Below are positions 1 to 5,837 of a stretch of DNA of 7,081 nucleotides, one piece after another. Source of the DNA: Pseudomonadota bacterium (GTDB lineage Bacteria; Pseudomonadota; Gammaproteobacteria; Acidiferrobacterales; Acidiferrobacteraceae); the NCBI GenBank assembly GCA_021797365.1, contig JAJZZU010000132.1, positions 1 through 7,081 on the forward strand. The letters run 5' to 3'. Position 1 is the stretch's first letter, and each line of letters begins with the position of its first letter. The notes under the pieces were generated by a model. It did not search any database, was not told the DNA's origin, and saw only the letters and a list, made by a program, of their open reading frames with translations. The position numbers were made by a program, and so were the translations under genes.

Positions 1-180
1 GAAGCCCCACACATTGCCGGCCACGATGAGCGTCAAAAACGACCCGAGCGTCAACGCAAGCCAGCGATGAAAGCGACCTTCATGTTCATCGCCATCCATG
101 TAGGTCTTCGAGTAGCGCGCCACGATCCGAACTCCCAATATCATTGCGTTTTCCCATGCATTCACGGCGAGCGCATGCAT
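1..180 (-). CDS. 5' part of a NuoL/DabB-like proton-conducting membrane subunit, cut by the window edge
   Basis: An open frame on the minus strand runs off the left edge. From the ATG at 180-178 it gives about 60 residues; a second in-frame ATG lies at 144-142. The readable part contains VARYSKTYMDGDEHEG followed by RFHRWLALTLGSFLTLIVAG, a likely membrane helix. This resembles the conserved 'SxxYMxGD...RF...' segment of NADH-quinone oxidoreductase subunit L and of DabB, the membrane half of the DabAB inorganic-carbon uptake system. In those families the segment follows about 80-90 residues with several membrane helices. Here only about 15-25 residues precede it, and an in-frame stop (TAG) lies near 262. 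The gene is therefore either N-terminally truncated (a remnant) or a short variant. No strong Shine-Dalgarno decides the start: GAGG sits 4 nt before 180, and GGGA about 7 nt before 144. The family call is from memory of the motif, and NuoL versus DabB cannot be settled from this stub. Confidence 0.5.
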   Translation of the reverse strand, partial: MHALAVNAWENAMILGVRIVARYSKTYMDGDEHEGRFHRWLALTLGSFLTLIVAGNVWGF

Positions 181-264
181 GGGGCCTCGTGCCGGCGCGC
201 AGCGCGCGCTGGGGTCTTGAAAGCACATCCTTGTTCTGCCCCTATCACGGGACCCACTCTATAG

Positions 265-1281
265 TCGCGACCTCATAACGAAAACGTAATGTTTCAGATT
301 CTTGCTATTTACCACAATGAAGTCTGATGCCGACGCCAGGGCGCGCCACGGACCCGTAGGCAGCACGCCCCCATAAGACGCCGGGCAGAGGGCGGGGGCG
401 CGCCCCGGGGCAATACGCCATGCACCAAGCCACGCGCCGTGATGGGGAAGCGCGCGGGCCATCCGGCGATGTGGCCCCGGATCTCATCATGTGCCGTGAC
501 CGGCACCATGAATGGTTGCGTTCTGGGTGTCGCGGGGCAATCGATGGCCCAGTGGCCGGCCTGGGCGACAATCATCCAGCACCATTGGTCAAACGGTTTT
601 GCTTCTATCGCCCAGCCGCCCCATGGCGCAATCGTCTCCGGCGCCAGAGCGGAATAGGCGCGCCCAGGCACGACGGCCCTCGGACCCTGCAAAATCCGCG
701 GCGTGTTATGGCAAGGGCATCGCAACGTGATGGGCTGGGCTGGGCTGGGCTGGGACACAACACCGGGATTGGCGACTATGAATGGATCGGCGGTTAAGGG
801 GCACCACCTGGGGCTTGTGACGTTGTTGGTGGTGATTGCGATGGTAGGGCGGCCGCTGCATTCTGGGCTTATGTAACGCGCACCTATGGTAGCCCACGGT
901 GGCCCAGTGTCTTGGTTATGGGGATTGCGGTCTGCGGCAGGCATTACACGGGCATGGCGGCTATAGCCATAGTGCCGCAAGCGACGGTGCCGAGCAGATT
1001 CATGCGCTCGTCCATGGACGCCGTTTCCGTGGCCCCACGGGTAGCCTCTGTTAGGACCGCCGCCCTCGGCGTGGCACTTCGTGCCGAGCCATTTTTGGTC
1101 CGCGACGAAACATGGCAGGCGTGCGGCGACGGTTGCGCGATTTGAAAGGCATCGCTTTTTGGGTGGTAATATTCGTAATGGCGCGATCGCGGCTTTATGC
1201 CGATATCCCTACACGGACCGCTCCCATGAGAAATGGCGACCACCTTCGACAATGGCGTCTGCGGGAAGATAACCGCGCCCT
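265..1281. other. About 1 kb gap without a convincing gene
   Basis: No reading frame here looks like a recognisable protein. Several frames stay open on both strands at once (for example 309-980 minus and 420-797 plus), as expected by chance in GC-rich DNA. Their translations are rich in Trp, His, Pro and Arg, with no domain I can name. Visible contents are an AT-rich patch at about 262-325, a TGGGC tandem repeat at 731-754, a 10-bp palindrome GGCTATAGCC at 959-968, and weak small ORFs at 778-876 and 1112-1324. The gap lies between a truncated-looking gene and a lone ATPase, so it may be an old insertion/deletion junction or decayed sequence. That interpretation is inference. Confidence 0.55.
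731..754 (+). repeat. TGGGC pentanucleotide tandem repeat, G-quadruplex motif
   Basis: Four perfect copies of TGGGC are followed by a partial copy (TGGG), 24 bp in all. On the plus strand this gives five runs of GGG separated by two-base CT loops, which fits the canonical pattern for an intramolecular G-quadruplex with short loops. It lies in the gene-poor stretch, so there is no coding frame to explain it. A five-base unit would also shift frame if copy number changed. The C in each loop could pair with G and compete with quadruplex folding, so structure formation is not certain. Confidence 0.85.
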
Positions 1282-1324
1282 TCAGTTGGTATCGTTGGAG
1301 GATTCCGCAGCCCCCATCCAATAG
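1112..1324 (+). CDS. Doubtful small ORF with one hydrophobic segment
   Basis: A 70-codon frame has a basic N-terminus (GVRRRLRDLKG), then a hydrophobic stretch (IAFWVVIFVMA), then a hydrophilic tail. This would suit a small single-pass or secreted protein. Against it, no Shine-Dalgarno is visible before the ATG, I recognise no family, and its last 40 bases overlap the 3' end of the ATPase gene on the opposite strand. It is listed only because the gap around it has nothing better; it is probably not a gene. Confidence 0.12.
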   Translation: MAGVRRRLRDLKGIAFWVVIFVMARSRLYADIPTRTAPMRNGDHLRQWRLREDNRALQLVSLEDSAAPIQ

Positions 1325-2748
1325 CACAGCAACGGCGCCGGCACGCGCAGGATCAGCGGCTGCCGGCCATCATCCCCTCCCGTTTCCCGAGGGAGGTCGG
1401 TTAGCAGCCCAAAGTCGTCCGCGGCCTTGGTCACGATATAGCCACGTGCGACGCGCGGATTCTTGAAAAGCTCCATCATGCCCTTCAGATCCCGCAAGCC
1501 CGTGTGCTGCTGCCGGTATTTCACCTCGAAGGGAACCACCTCGCCTCCCACCTCGGCGACCAAGTCGACCTCGCGGTCCTTCTTGCCCCGCCAATAGGAG
1601 AAGCGCACGTTCTGCGCATAGTAGCGCGTAAAGAGATGCTTAAAGACCGCAGTCTCAGTCGCTACGCCCAAAGCAGACGGGTCTTCGAGAATGGCCTTGC
1701 CCTTGAGCATGACGGCGGGCGCTATGGCGGCGTCAGCCAGATAGACCTTGAACCGTCCGCGCAAGACCTCCTTGCCATAACCATATGGCGGCAGCCGATA
1801 GATGAGGTGCGTAGATTCCAAAAGCTCGATGAAATGTTGGGCGGTCGGGCGCTTGACCTGCAGGTTCGCACAAAGATCAGTCATATCGAGCAATCCGCCG
1901 TCGTGCAGACATAGATAGAGAAACGTATGTTCCAGATCAAGCACGCGGCGCACCCCAAAGAGGGCGGTCATGTCACGCTTCAAGACCTTGTCGATGATGT
2001 CTTCGCGCAGCAGGCGTTGGACTTGGGTGATACTCTGCAGCGTCACCGTCTGCGGAAAGCCGCCCCGCACGAGATACTCGTGAAAATGACCCGTGTAGGC
2101 CGCACCGACCTCGGCTGTTCGGTAAAAATCGGCTGGCGACCAGGCGAACAACTCGCGCAGACTCCGTACCGTCGGCAGGGGCGGCAAGACCAGCTCAAGC
2201 CGTTTGATCTGGATGTACTCGTAAAACGACAAGGTCGTAAGCCGGATCGTATGCCAACGCCCCACACCGGACTCTTGACCTGCCTCCATGAGCGGTACGG
2301 CCGATCCGGTAAAAACGATCCGCCGATCCCGACGAAAGTCCACCTGATGCTTGACCCACGTACCCCAGTCGCGGATGAATTGCGCCTCATCGAGAAACAC
2401 GAACTCAGGACCCTCGACCCTCGGTTCCCGCTCGCGCCATGCCTCAAGCAAGGCGTCGACACCGGCAAGCTTCAAGACGGGATGATCGAAAGTGGCGTAG
2501 AGGATGCTTGCGGCGGGCACGCCCGCACTGAGAAGGGCCTCGATGGCCTGGAGCATGAGCGTGGTCTTACCCACTTGGCGCGCGCCGCTGATCAATACCG
2601 CGCGGGCAGTGGGAGGGGCGCTTGCCCAGCGGTATACCTCCCGGAAGGCGGCCCGCCGCCATTTCGGCAGACCCGCCATGCCCTCACCGTGCCACCAGGG
2701 ATTGAACTGACCGAGCACGGCGATGAGTTCTTCTTTTGTGACCATCAT
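1282..2748 (-). CDS. ATP-binding protein, AAA_14 plus DUF4143 (PD-(D/E)XK-like)
   Basis: The protein is about 488 residues. The P-loop ATPase domain is clear: Walker A GARQVGKTT at about 55-63, Walker B FVFLDEAQ at about 116-123, and a sensor-1-like VFTGSA at about 145-150. The C-terminal half matches DUF4143. It carries E365 (in ATETAVFKHL), D395 (in DREVDLVAEV) and E408-V-K410 (in PFEVKYR), which together resemble a PD-(D/E)XK nuclease-type active site. The N-terminal NPWW motif is typical of this family as I recall it. These ATPases are widespread, often in variable regions, and their function is largely unproven; DNA binding or cleavage is inference. The frame is open back to a GTG at 2790. 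I chose the ATG at 2748-2746 (the next codon is also ATG) because the residues before it look non-conserved. No Shine-Dalgarno precedes any candidate start. The gene stands alone, with no partner in the same operon. Confidence 0.9.
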   Translation of the reverse strand: MMVTKEELIAVLGQFNPWWHGEGMAGLPKWRRAAFREVYRWASAPPTARAVLISGARQVGKTTLMLQAIEALLSAGVPAASILYATFDHPVLKLAGVDALLEAWREREPRVEGPEFVFLDEAQFIRDWGTWVKHQVDFRRDRRIVFTGSAVPLMEAGQESGVGRWHTIRLTTLSFYEYIQIKRLELVLPPLPTVRSLRELFAWSPADFYRTAEVGAAYTGHFHEYLVRGGFPQTVTLQSITQVQRLLREDIIDKVLKRDMTALFGVRRVLDLEHTFLYLCLHDGGLLDMTDLCANLQVKRPTAQHFIELLESTHLIYRLPPYGYGKEVLRGRFKVYLADAAIAPAVMLKGKAILEDPSALGVATETAVFKHLFTRYYAQNVRFSYWRGKKDREVDLVAEVGGEVVPFEVKYRQQHTGLRDLKGMMELFKNPRVARGYIVTKAADDFGLLTDLPRETGGDDGRQPLILRVPAPLLCYWMGAAESSNDTN

Positions 2749-2777
2749 AGGGCGTATTTTGCTTATTATCGCCCTAT
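2747..2777. promoter_or_regulatory. Perfect 8-bp inverted repeat over the ATPase start
   Basis: ATAGGGCG at 2747-2754 and CGCCCTAT at 2770-2777 are exact inverted copies separated by a 15-base AT-rich loop. The left arm includes most of the ATG start at 2748-2746. In DNA this could be an operator for a repressor. In mRNA it could form a hairpin that hides the start codon. There is no Shine-Dalgarno between the arms. The repeat is directly visible; the regulatory role is inference. Confidence 0.5.
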
Positions 2778-2793
2778 AATGCAAGTACACTTT

Positions 2794-2799
2794 ATTATA
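2794..2799 (-). promoter_or_regulatory. Candidate -10 element for the ATPase gene
   Basis: The minus strand reads TATAAT, an exact -10 consensus, inside an AT-rich island (about 2755-2818) that contrasts with the GC-rich surroundings. Transcription would start near 2787, leaving a leader of about 40 nt before the ATG at 2748. No good -35 is present at 16-18 bp spacing. An ATGACA hexamer at 2813-2808 is too close (8 bp). Confidence 0.4.
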
Positions 2800-2840
2800 T
2801 AAGACATGTCATAGGATTTGCCTACGCCATGGGCAGGCCT

Positions 2841-2875
2841 TACGCGCACGCCGCCCTGGCCTTGCGTGCGACGTA
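2841..2875. other. Imperfect hairpin downstream of narL
   Basis: TACGCGCACG at 2841-2850 can pair with CGTGCGACGTA at 2865-2875, giving ten base pairs with one bulged A and a 14-base loop. It lies in the spacer after narL, where a terminator for narXL would be expected. On the minus strand no T-run follows, so it does not look like a standard intrinsic terminator. It could be a Rho-dependent end or mRNA 3'-end structure, or chance. Confidence 0.25.
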
Positions 2876-2957
2876 CAGCTCGGTGCGTCCCCGCCATCCC
2901 GCAGGGCGCCACGCCGCCGATAGCGACGATCTTGCACTGTAGGCGACGATACGCGCC

Positions 2958-3659
2958 TTACCCGGGCGGGCTACCATCGGCACCCCGATCCCTAGGCGAC
3001 ACCGCGGCGACGGCATCGCGGTAGCCGTGATCGACCGCCCACACGGCGATATCCACCCGCGAATGGAGGGAGAGTTTGCGCAGGATGCGCTTGATATGGA
3101 CCTTGACGGTGCCTTCAGCGATGCCAAGCTCACGGGCGACGAGCTTATTGCTCTTGCCCTGCGCCACCCGTAGCACGATCTGACGCTCGCGGCCCGTCAT
3201 GAGTTGTTCGTGGCCGGGGGCACGGCGCGATGCGGAGGCAAGCGCGCGCGCAAGCACCGGGGCCAGGCGCGGCGATAGCACCATATCGCCTTGCAGGGCG
3301 CGGCGAATCCCCCGCAGGATCTCTTCCGGCTCCATGTCCTTCAAGAGATAGCCCGCAGCGCCCCCCTTGAGCACCGCCATGAGGTCCTCCTCGGCATCCG
3401 ATACCGTCAGAATCAGGATCGGAATCTGCGGAAAGCGGGCGCGGAACGCACGCAGTGTATCGAGGCCGGAGACGCCGCCAAGATTGAGGTCCAGGAGCAC
3501 GAGCGCGGGCTTCAGACGCGCCGCGGCCGCCAGGGCCTCGGCCTGATCACGGGCCTCGCCCACGAGGGCCAGCGCCGGGTCCATGGCCAACAACTGGGCA
3601 ATCCCCTTACGCACCAGCGGGTGGTCGTCGACCACGAGTACCCCTTGGCGACCGCTCAT
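2958..3659 (-). CDS. narL: Nitrate/nitrite response regulator NarL
   Basis: This 233-residue protein has the NarL/FixJ layout and is slightly longer than E. coli NarL (about 216). The receiver domain spans about 6-122, with acidic pair D11-D12, phosphoacceptor D57 in LVLLDLNL, T85 and K107 (YLLKD). A LuxR-type helix-turn-helix lies at about 155-208: LTGRERQI is followed by the recognition helix AEGTVKVHIKRILRKL. The TVKVHIK segment matches the E. coli NarL residues known to contact DNA (Lys, Val, Lys). The start codon overlaps the narX stop as ATGA, and GAGG lies 7 nt upstream, pointing to translational coupling with the kinase. Once phosphorylated, the protein should bind TACYYMT heptamers, several of which occur in the narX-narG intergenic region. 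The last 20 or so residues (after AVWAVDHGYR) extend beyond the domain and look disordered. Confidence 0.93.
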   Translation of the reverse strand: MSGRQGVLVVDDHPLVRKGIAQLLAMDPALALVGEARDQAEALAAAARLKPALVLLDLNLGGVSGLDTLRAFRARFPQIPILILTVSDAEEDLMAVLKGGAAGYLLKDMEPEEILRGIRRALQGDMVLSPRLAPVLARALASASRRAPGHEQLMTGRERQIVLRVAQGKSNKLVARELGIAEGTVKVHIKRILRKLSLHSRVDIAVWAVDHGYRDAVAAVSPRDRGADGSPPG

Positions 3660-5539
3660 GGCAGGGCCTCGGCGCGAACCCCGCCCGGTATGAGCGGCCG
3701 CTGCGCCCGGTAGGCGGCGGGAACGAAACTCAGCACGACACGCGTCCCGCCTTGGGGGCGGCGCTCGACACGCAGGCGGCCACCGATGCCTCGGGCGCGC
3801 TCACGCATGATGGCAAGCCCATAATGCCCGACAGCCACGTCCTGGTCGGCAATACCGACCCCGTCGTCCTCGATGCGTACGACCGCCGAGCGCCCGCGCC
3901 GCAGGGCCAGCGTCACCCGGATGTGGCGCGCGCTGGCATGACGCTCGATGTTCGCAAGGGCCTCGCGCGTGATATGCAGGATGTCGATCTCTTCATTGGC
4001 GTTCAACAATGCCTGAGAGAGATGATCGACGAGCTCTACCGGGACACCGCTGCGCCGCGAGAACTCCTCGGCGGTGGCGCTCAGCGCCCCTTCGAGCCCG
4101 TGGTCCGGAATCTGCAGACGGAACGTGGCGAGCAGTTCACGCAACTGCCGGTAGGCGGCGGCAAGGCCCTCATCGATATCGCCCGCGATGGACGACAAGA
4201 GCGCATCGGTGCGCTCCGCATCGCAAGCGCGCAGGCGCGCCACCTGAATCTTCAGGTAGGACAGCGACTGCGCCAACGAATCGTGCAGATTACGGGCCAT
4301 GGCGTGACGCTCCTCGAGCAGCGCCAGGCGCCGCTCTCGGGCCGTGCGTTGCGTGGCGCCGAGCGCCGTCCCAATATGATGCGCCACGGTCTCCACGGTG
4401 CGCAGCTGCCAGGCCTCCCACTGACGGCCGGGCGGAAGCCGCAACGACAGTGCCCCCTGGGCGCCGGCTTCGGCCATCATGACCGGCACCGACAGCACCG
4501 CTCCCGCGCGCGCCGTGGCGCCCCACACGCGCATGTGCCCCCCGTTCAAGCAATCGCGGCAGGTGTTGTGCCGACACAGGAGAAACCGACTGTCGCGGAC
4601 ATCGGAGGCAAACACCGCCGCTGCCTCCGGATCCTCGCGGGTCAGACACAAAACCGCGTCACACGCGCCCATGGCCTCCTCGGTGGCGTGCAGAACCTGC
4701 CGGTACGTGGCAATCTCGCCCGGCGCATCCGCCAAGCGCCGGCTGACGTCATAGAGAAGCGTGAGCGAACGATTGGTGCGCGCCAACTCGCCGGTGCGCG
4801 TCGCAATCCGTCGCTCCAGACTCGCGTGGCTTTGCGCCAAGCTCTGCGCCATGCGGTTCATGGCACAACCCAGGCGCGCCCACTCGTTGCCGCCGCTTAC
4901 CGGCACGCGGAATGAGAAATCCCCGTCCGTCATGCGCGCGGCGGCGGTCAATAGATCGGCCACGGGCGTGAGGATCGCACGACGCATGGCCAGCGCCACC
5001 GCCGCAAGCGTCGCCAGGATGACCAGGATGCCCGCGACCTCGCACGTCTGCAGCCACGCAATCTTGCGCCCGCTGTCATTTTGCAGAGCCACTACCAGGG
5101 CATTGGCGAGACCGACAAACGCTGCGGCCTCATGCGTCATCCAGGCCCGCGCCGGCCTCGCGCCCCGCCCCACACCATAGGCCCGCAAACGTGGCTTCAG
5201 CGTCGTATTCCAGACTTGCCGAAGCGTCGCGTAACGCCGCGCCGGGACTGGACCTATGGCGCGTCTTACGCTTGCGATCAAGTGCGCATTGTGGAGCGTG
5301 GCCGATAGCGCCTGGAGGTCTTTGCGCACCACCGCCCGGCGCCCCACCGGACGTCCCTCGATTACCGCCACCAGGCGATAGGTCTGCATGCGCACCGTGC
5401 CCGCGATATTGACCGCCCGCGCCTCGCCCCGTGCAAGCTCGGTGATGGCAAGAGACATCACCATTTCCGCCAACGATACCGCGACTATTAGCGCAAACGA
5501 TCCGCCGATCCACCACCGTAGCGAGTCTCTATTCACCAT
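3656..5539 (-). CDS. narX: Nitrate/nitrite sensor histidine kinase NarX
   Basis: The inner-membrane sensor kinase is 627 residues from the chosen start, slightly longer than E. coli NarX (598). TM1 is at about 9-31 and TM2 at about 167-186, enclosing a periplasmic sensor domain. Its P-box (RAVNIAGTVRMQTYRLVAV, about 41-59) is the known nitrate-binding segment of NarX/NarQ. A HAMP linker (about 187-238), a coiled-coil signalling helix (about 240-268) and a GAF-like central module follow. The module holds a C322-x4-C327-x2-C330 cluster. The HisKA_3 domain has phosphoacceptor H419 in RNLHDSLAQSLSY. The ATPase part has an N-box with N530 (REALANIERHA) and G-boxes EDDGVGI and GHYGLAIMRERARGIGG. 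The frame is open to a TTG at 5572, but the ATG at 5539-5537 has GAGGA seven nt upstream and starts directly before TM1, so I prefer it. It is co-transcribed with narL, with a 4-base overlap. NarX rather than NarQ is favoured by this linkage and the Cys cluster. Confidence 0.93.
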   Translation of the reverse strand: MVNRDSLRWWIGGSFALIVAVSLAEMVMSLAITELARGEARAVNIAGTVRMQTYRLVAVIEGRPVGRRAVVRKDLQALSATLHNAHLIASVRRAIGPVPARRYATLRQVWNTTLKPRLRAYGVGRGARPARAWMTHEAAAFVGLANALVVALQNDSGRKIAWLQTCEVAGILVILATLAAVALAMRRAILTPVADLLTAAARMTDGDFSFRVPVSGGNEWARLGCAMNRMAQSLAQSHASLERRIATRTGELARTNRSLTLLYDVSRRLADAPGEIATYRQVLHATEEAMGACDAVLCLTREDPEAAAVFASDVRDSRFLLCRHNTCRDCLNGGHMRVWGATARAGAVLSVPVMMAEAGAQGALSLRLPPGRQWEAWQLRTVETVAHHIGTALGATQRTARERRLALLEERHAMARNLHDSLAQSLSYLKIQVARLRACDAERTDALLSSIAGDIDEGLAAAYRQLRELLATFRLQIPDHGLEGALSATAEEFSRRSGVPVELVDHLSQALLNANEEIDILHITREALANIERHASARHIRVTLALRRGRSAVVRIEDDGVGIADQDVAVGHYGLAIMRERARGIGGRLRVERRPQGGTRVVLSFVPAAYRAQRPLIPGGVRAEALP

Positions 5540-5581
5540 GGCGCGTTCCTCGGGTGACGGCGGCCGCCCCAAACTTGCGCC

Positions 5582-5588
5582 TACCCCT
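5582..5588 (+). promoter_or_regulatory. NarL heptamer near the narX promoter
   Basis: TACCCCT matches the NarL/NarP heptamer consensus TACYYMT at all seven positions. It lies about 43-49 bp before the narX ATG, on top of the likely narX transcription start, where binding would be expected to repress or modulate narXL. No second half-site is found at 2-bp spacing, so it is a lone heptamer. Seven-base matches are common by chance; its location is the main support. Confidence 0.4.
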
Positions 5589-5592
5589 TTTT

Positions 5593-5598
5593 ATCATA
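5593..5598 (-). promoter_or_regulatory. Candidate -10 element for narXL
   Basis: The minus strand reads TATGAT, five of six matches to TATAAT, in a short AT-rich patch. A start near 5586 would leave a leader of about 47 nt before the narX ATG. No recognisable -35 lies 16-18 bp upstream (that stretch is GC-rich), so an activator would be needed or the call is wrong. Confidence 0.3.
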
Positions 5599-5657
5599 GC
5601 CCCGCCGGACGCCAGGCGCGAGCACCGAATATCACCACCAATCAAGGAGATCACGGC

Positions 5658-5747
5658 ATGCCCATTACCTCTATGGTGGTAATGGGCGCGGGCGATGCCT
5701 CGATGCGTTGCGCACCCACGGATAACGTCGGCACACGGTGGTGCTAA
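5658..5747 (+). CDS. Candidate 29-residue leader peptide upstream of narG
   Basis: A short frame, starting MPITSMVVMGAGDASM and ending GTRWC, lies between narX and narG in the narG direction. It has an unusually good Shine-Dalgarno: AAGGAG at 5644-5649, 8 nt before the ATG. It ends 90 bp before the narG start. I recognise no family. Its first codons overlap the inverted repeat and NarL-like dyad at 5660-5687, so the DNA may be conserved for that site instead. It could be a translated leader or upstream ORF of narG, or a chance pairing of a Shine-Dalgarno and an ATG. No homologue is claimed. Confidence 0.27.
   Translation: MPITSMVVMGAGDASMRCAPTDNVGTRWC
5660..5687. promoter_or_regulatory. 10-bp inverted repeat holding a NarL-type 7-2-7 site
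   Basis: GCCCATTACC at 5660-5669 and GGTAATGGGC at 5678-5687 are perfect inverted arms with an 8-base centre. Sharing that centre (5673.5) is TACCTCT-AT-GGTGGTA (5666-5681), the spacing NarL prefers. The left heptamer fits TACYYMT at 7/7 and the right one at 5/7. It lies about 151-178 bp before the narG ATG and 121-148 bp before the narX ATG, so it could serve either promoter. The fit to a narXL-narG context is good; binding by NarL is inference. The long perfect arms could also be another regulator's operator or an RNA hairpin. Confidence 0.5.
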
Positions 5748-5824
5748 GGTAACGCGAATAGGGCCCATAGACCTTTGCCCATCATAGCGGTGCGCGAGGT
5801 CCAAGGCGTGCGATGGCGATCCGC

Positions 5825-5829
5825 GGAGG
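5825..5829 (+). promoter_or_regulatory. narG ribosome binding site
   Basis: GGAGG lies 8 nt before the ATG at 5838. It fixes the narG start and rules out the out-of-frame ATG at 5813. Confidence 0.8.
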
Positions 5830-5837
5830 GACCGGGG

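Noticed and set aside
778..876. 32-codon plus-strand ORF with a hydrophobic stretch (LGLVTLLVVIAMVG)
   Set aside because: No Shine-Dalgarno and no family. Short hydrophobic frames are easily produced by chance here.
309..980. 223-codon open frame on the minus strand in the left gap
   Set aside because: No recognisable domain, odd Trp/His/Pro/Arg-rich composition, no Shine-Dalgarno that I could credit, and long plus-strand frames open over the same bases. It looks like a chance frame in GC-rich DNA.
1927..2802. 291-codon frame antisense to the ATPase gene
   Set aside because: The opposite strand encodes a protein with clear Walker and DUF4143 motifs; this frame is its shadow.
2841..2875. Intrinsic terminator for narXL
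   Set aside because: A stem exists, but no T-run follows on the minus strand, so I list it only as a hairpin.
3752..4915. 387-codon frame antisense to narX
   Set aside because: It mirrors the narX coding sequence, which has all expected kinase motifs; its own translation has no recognisable domain.
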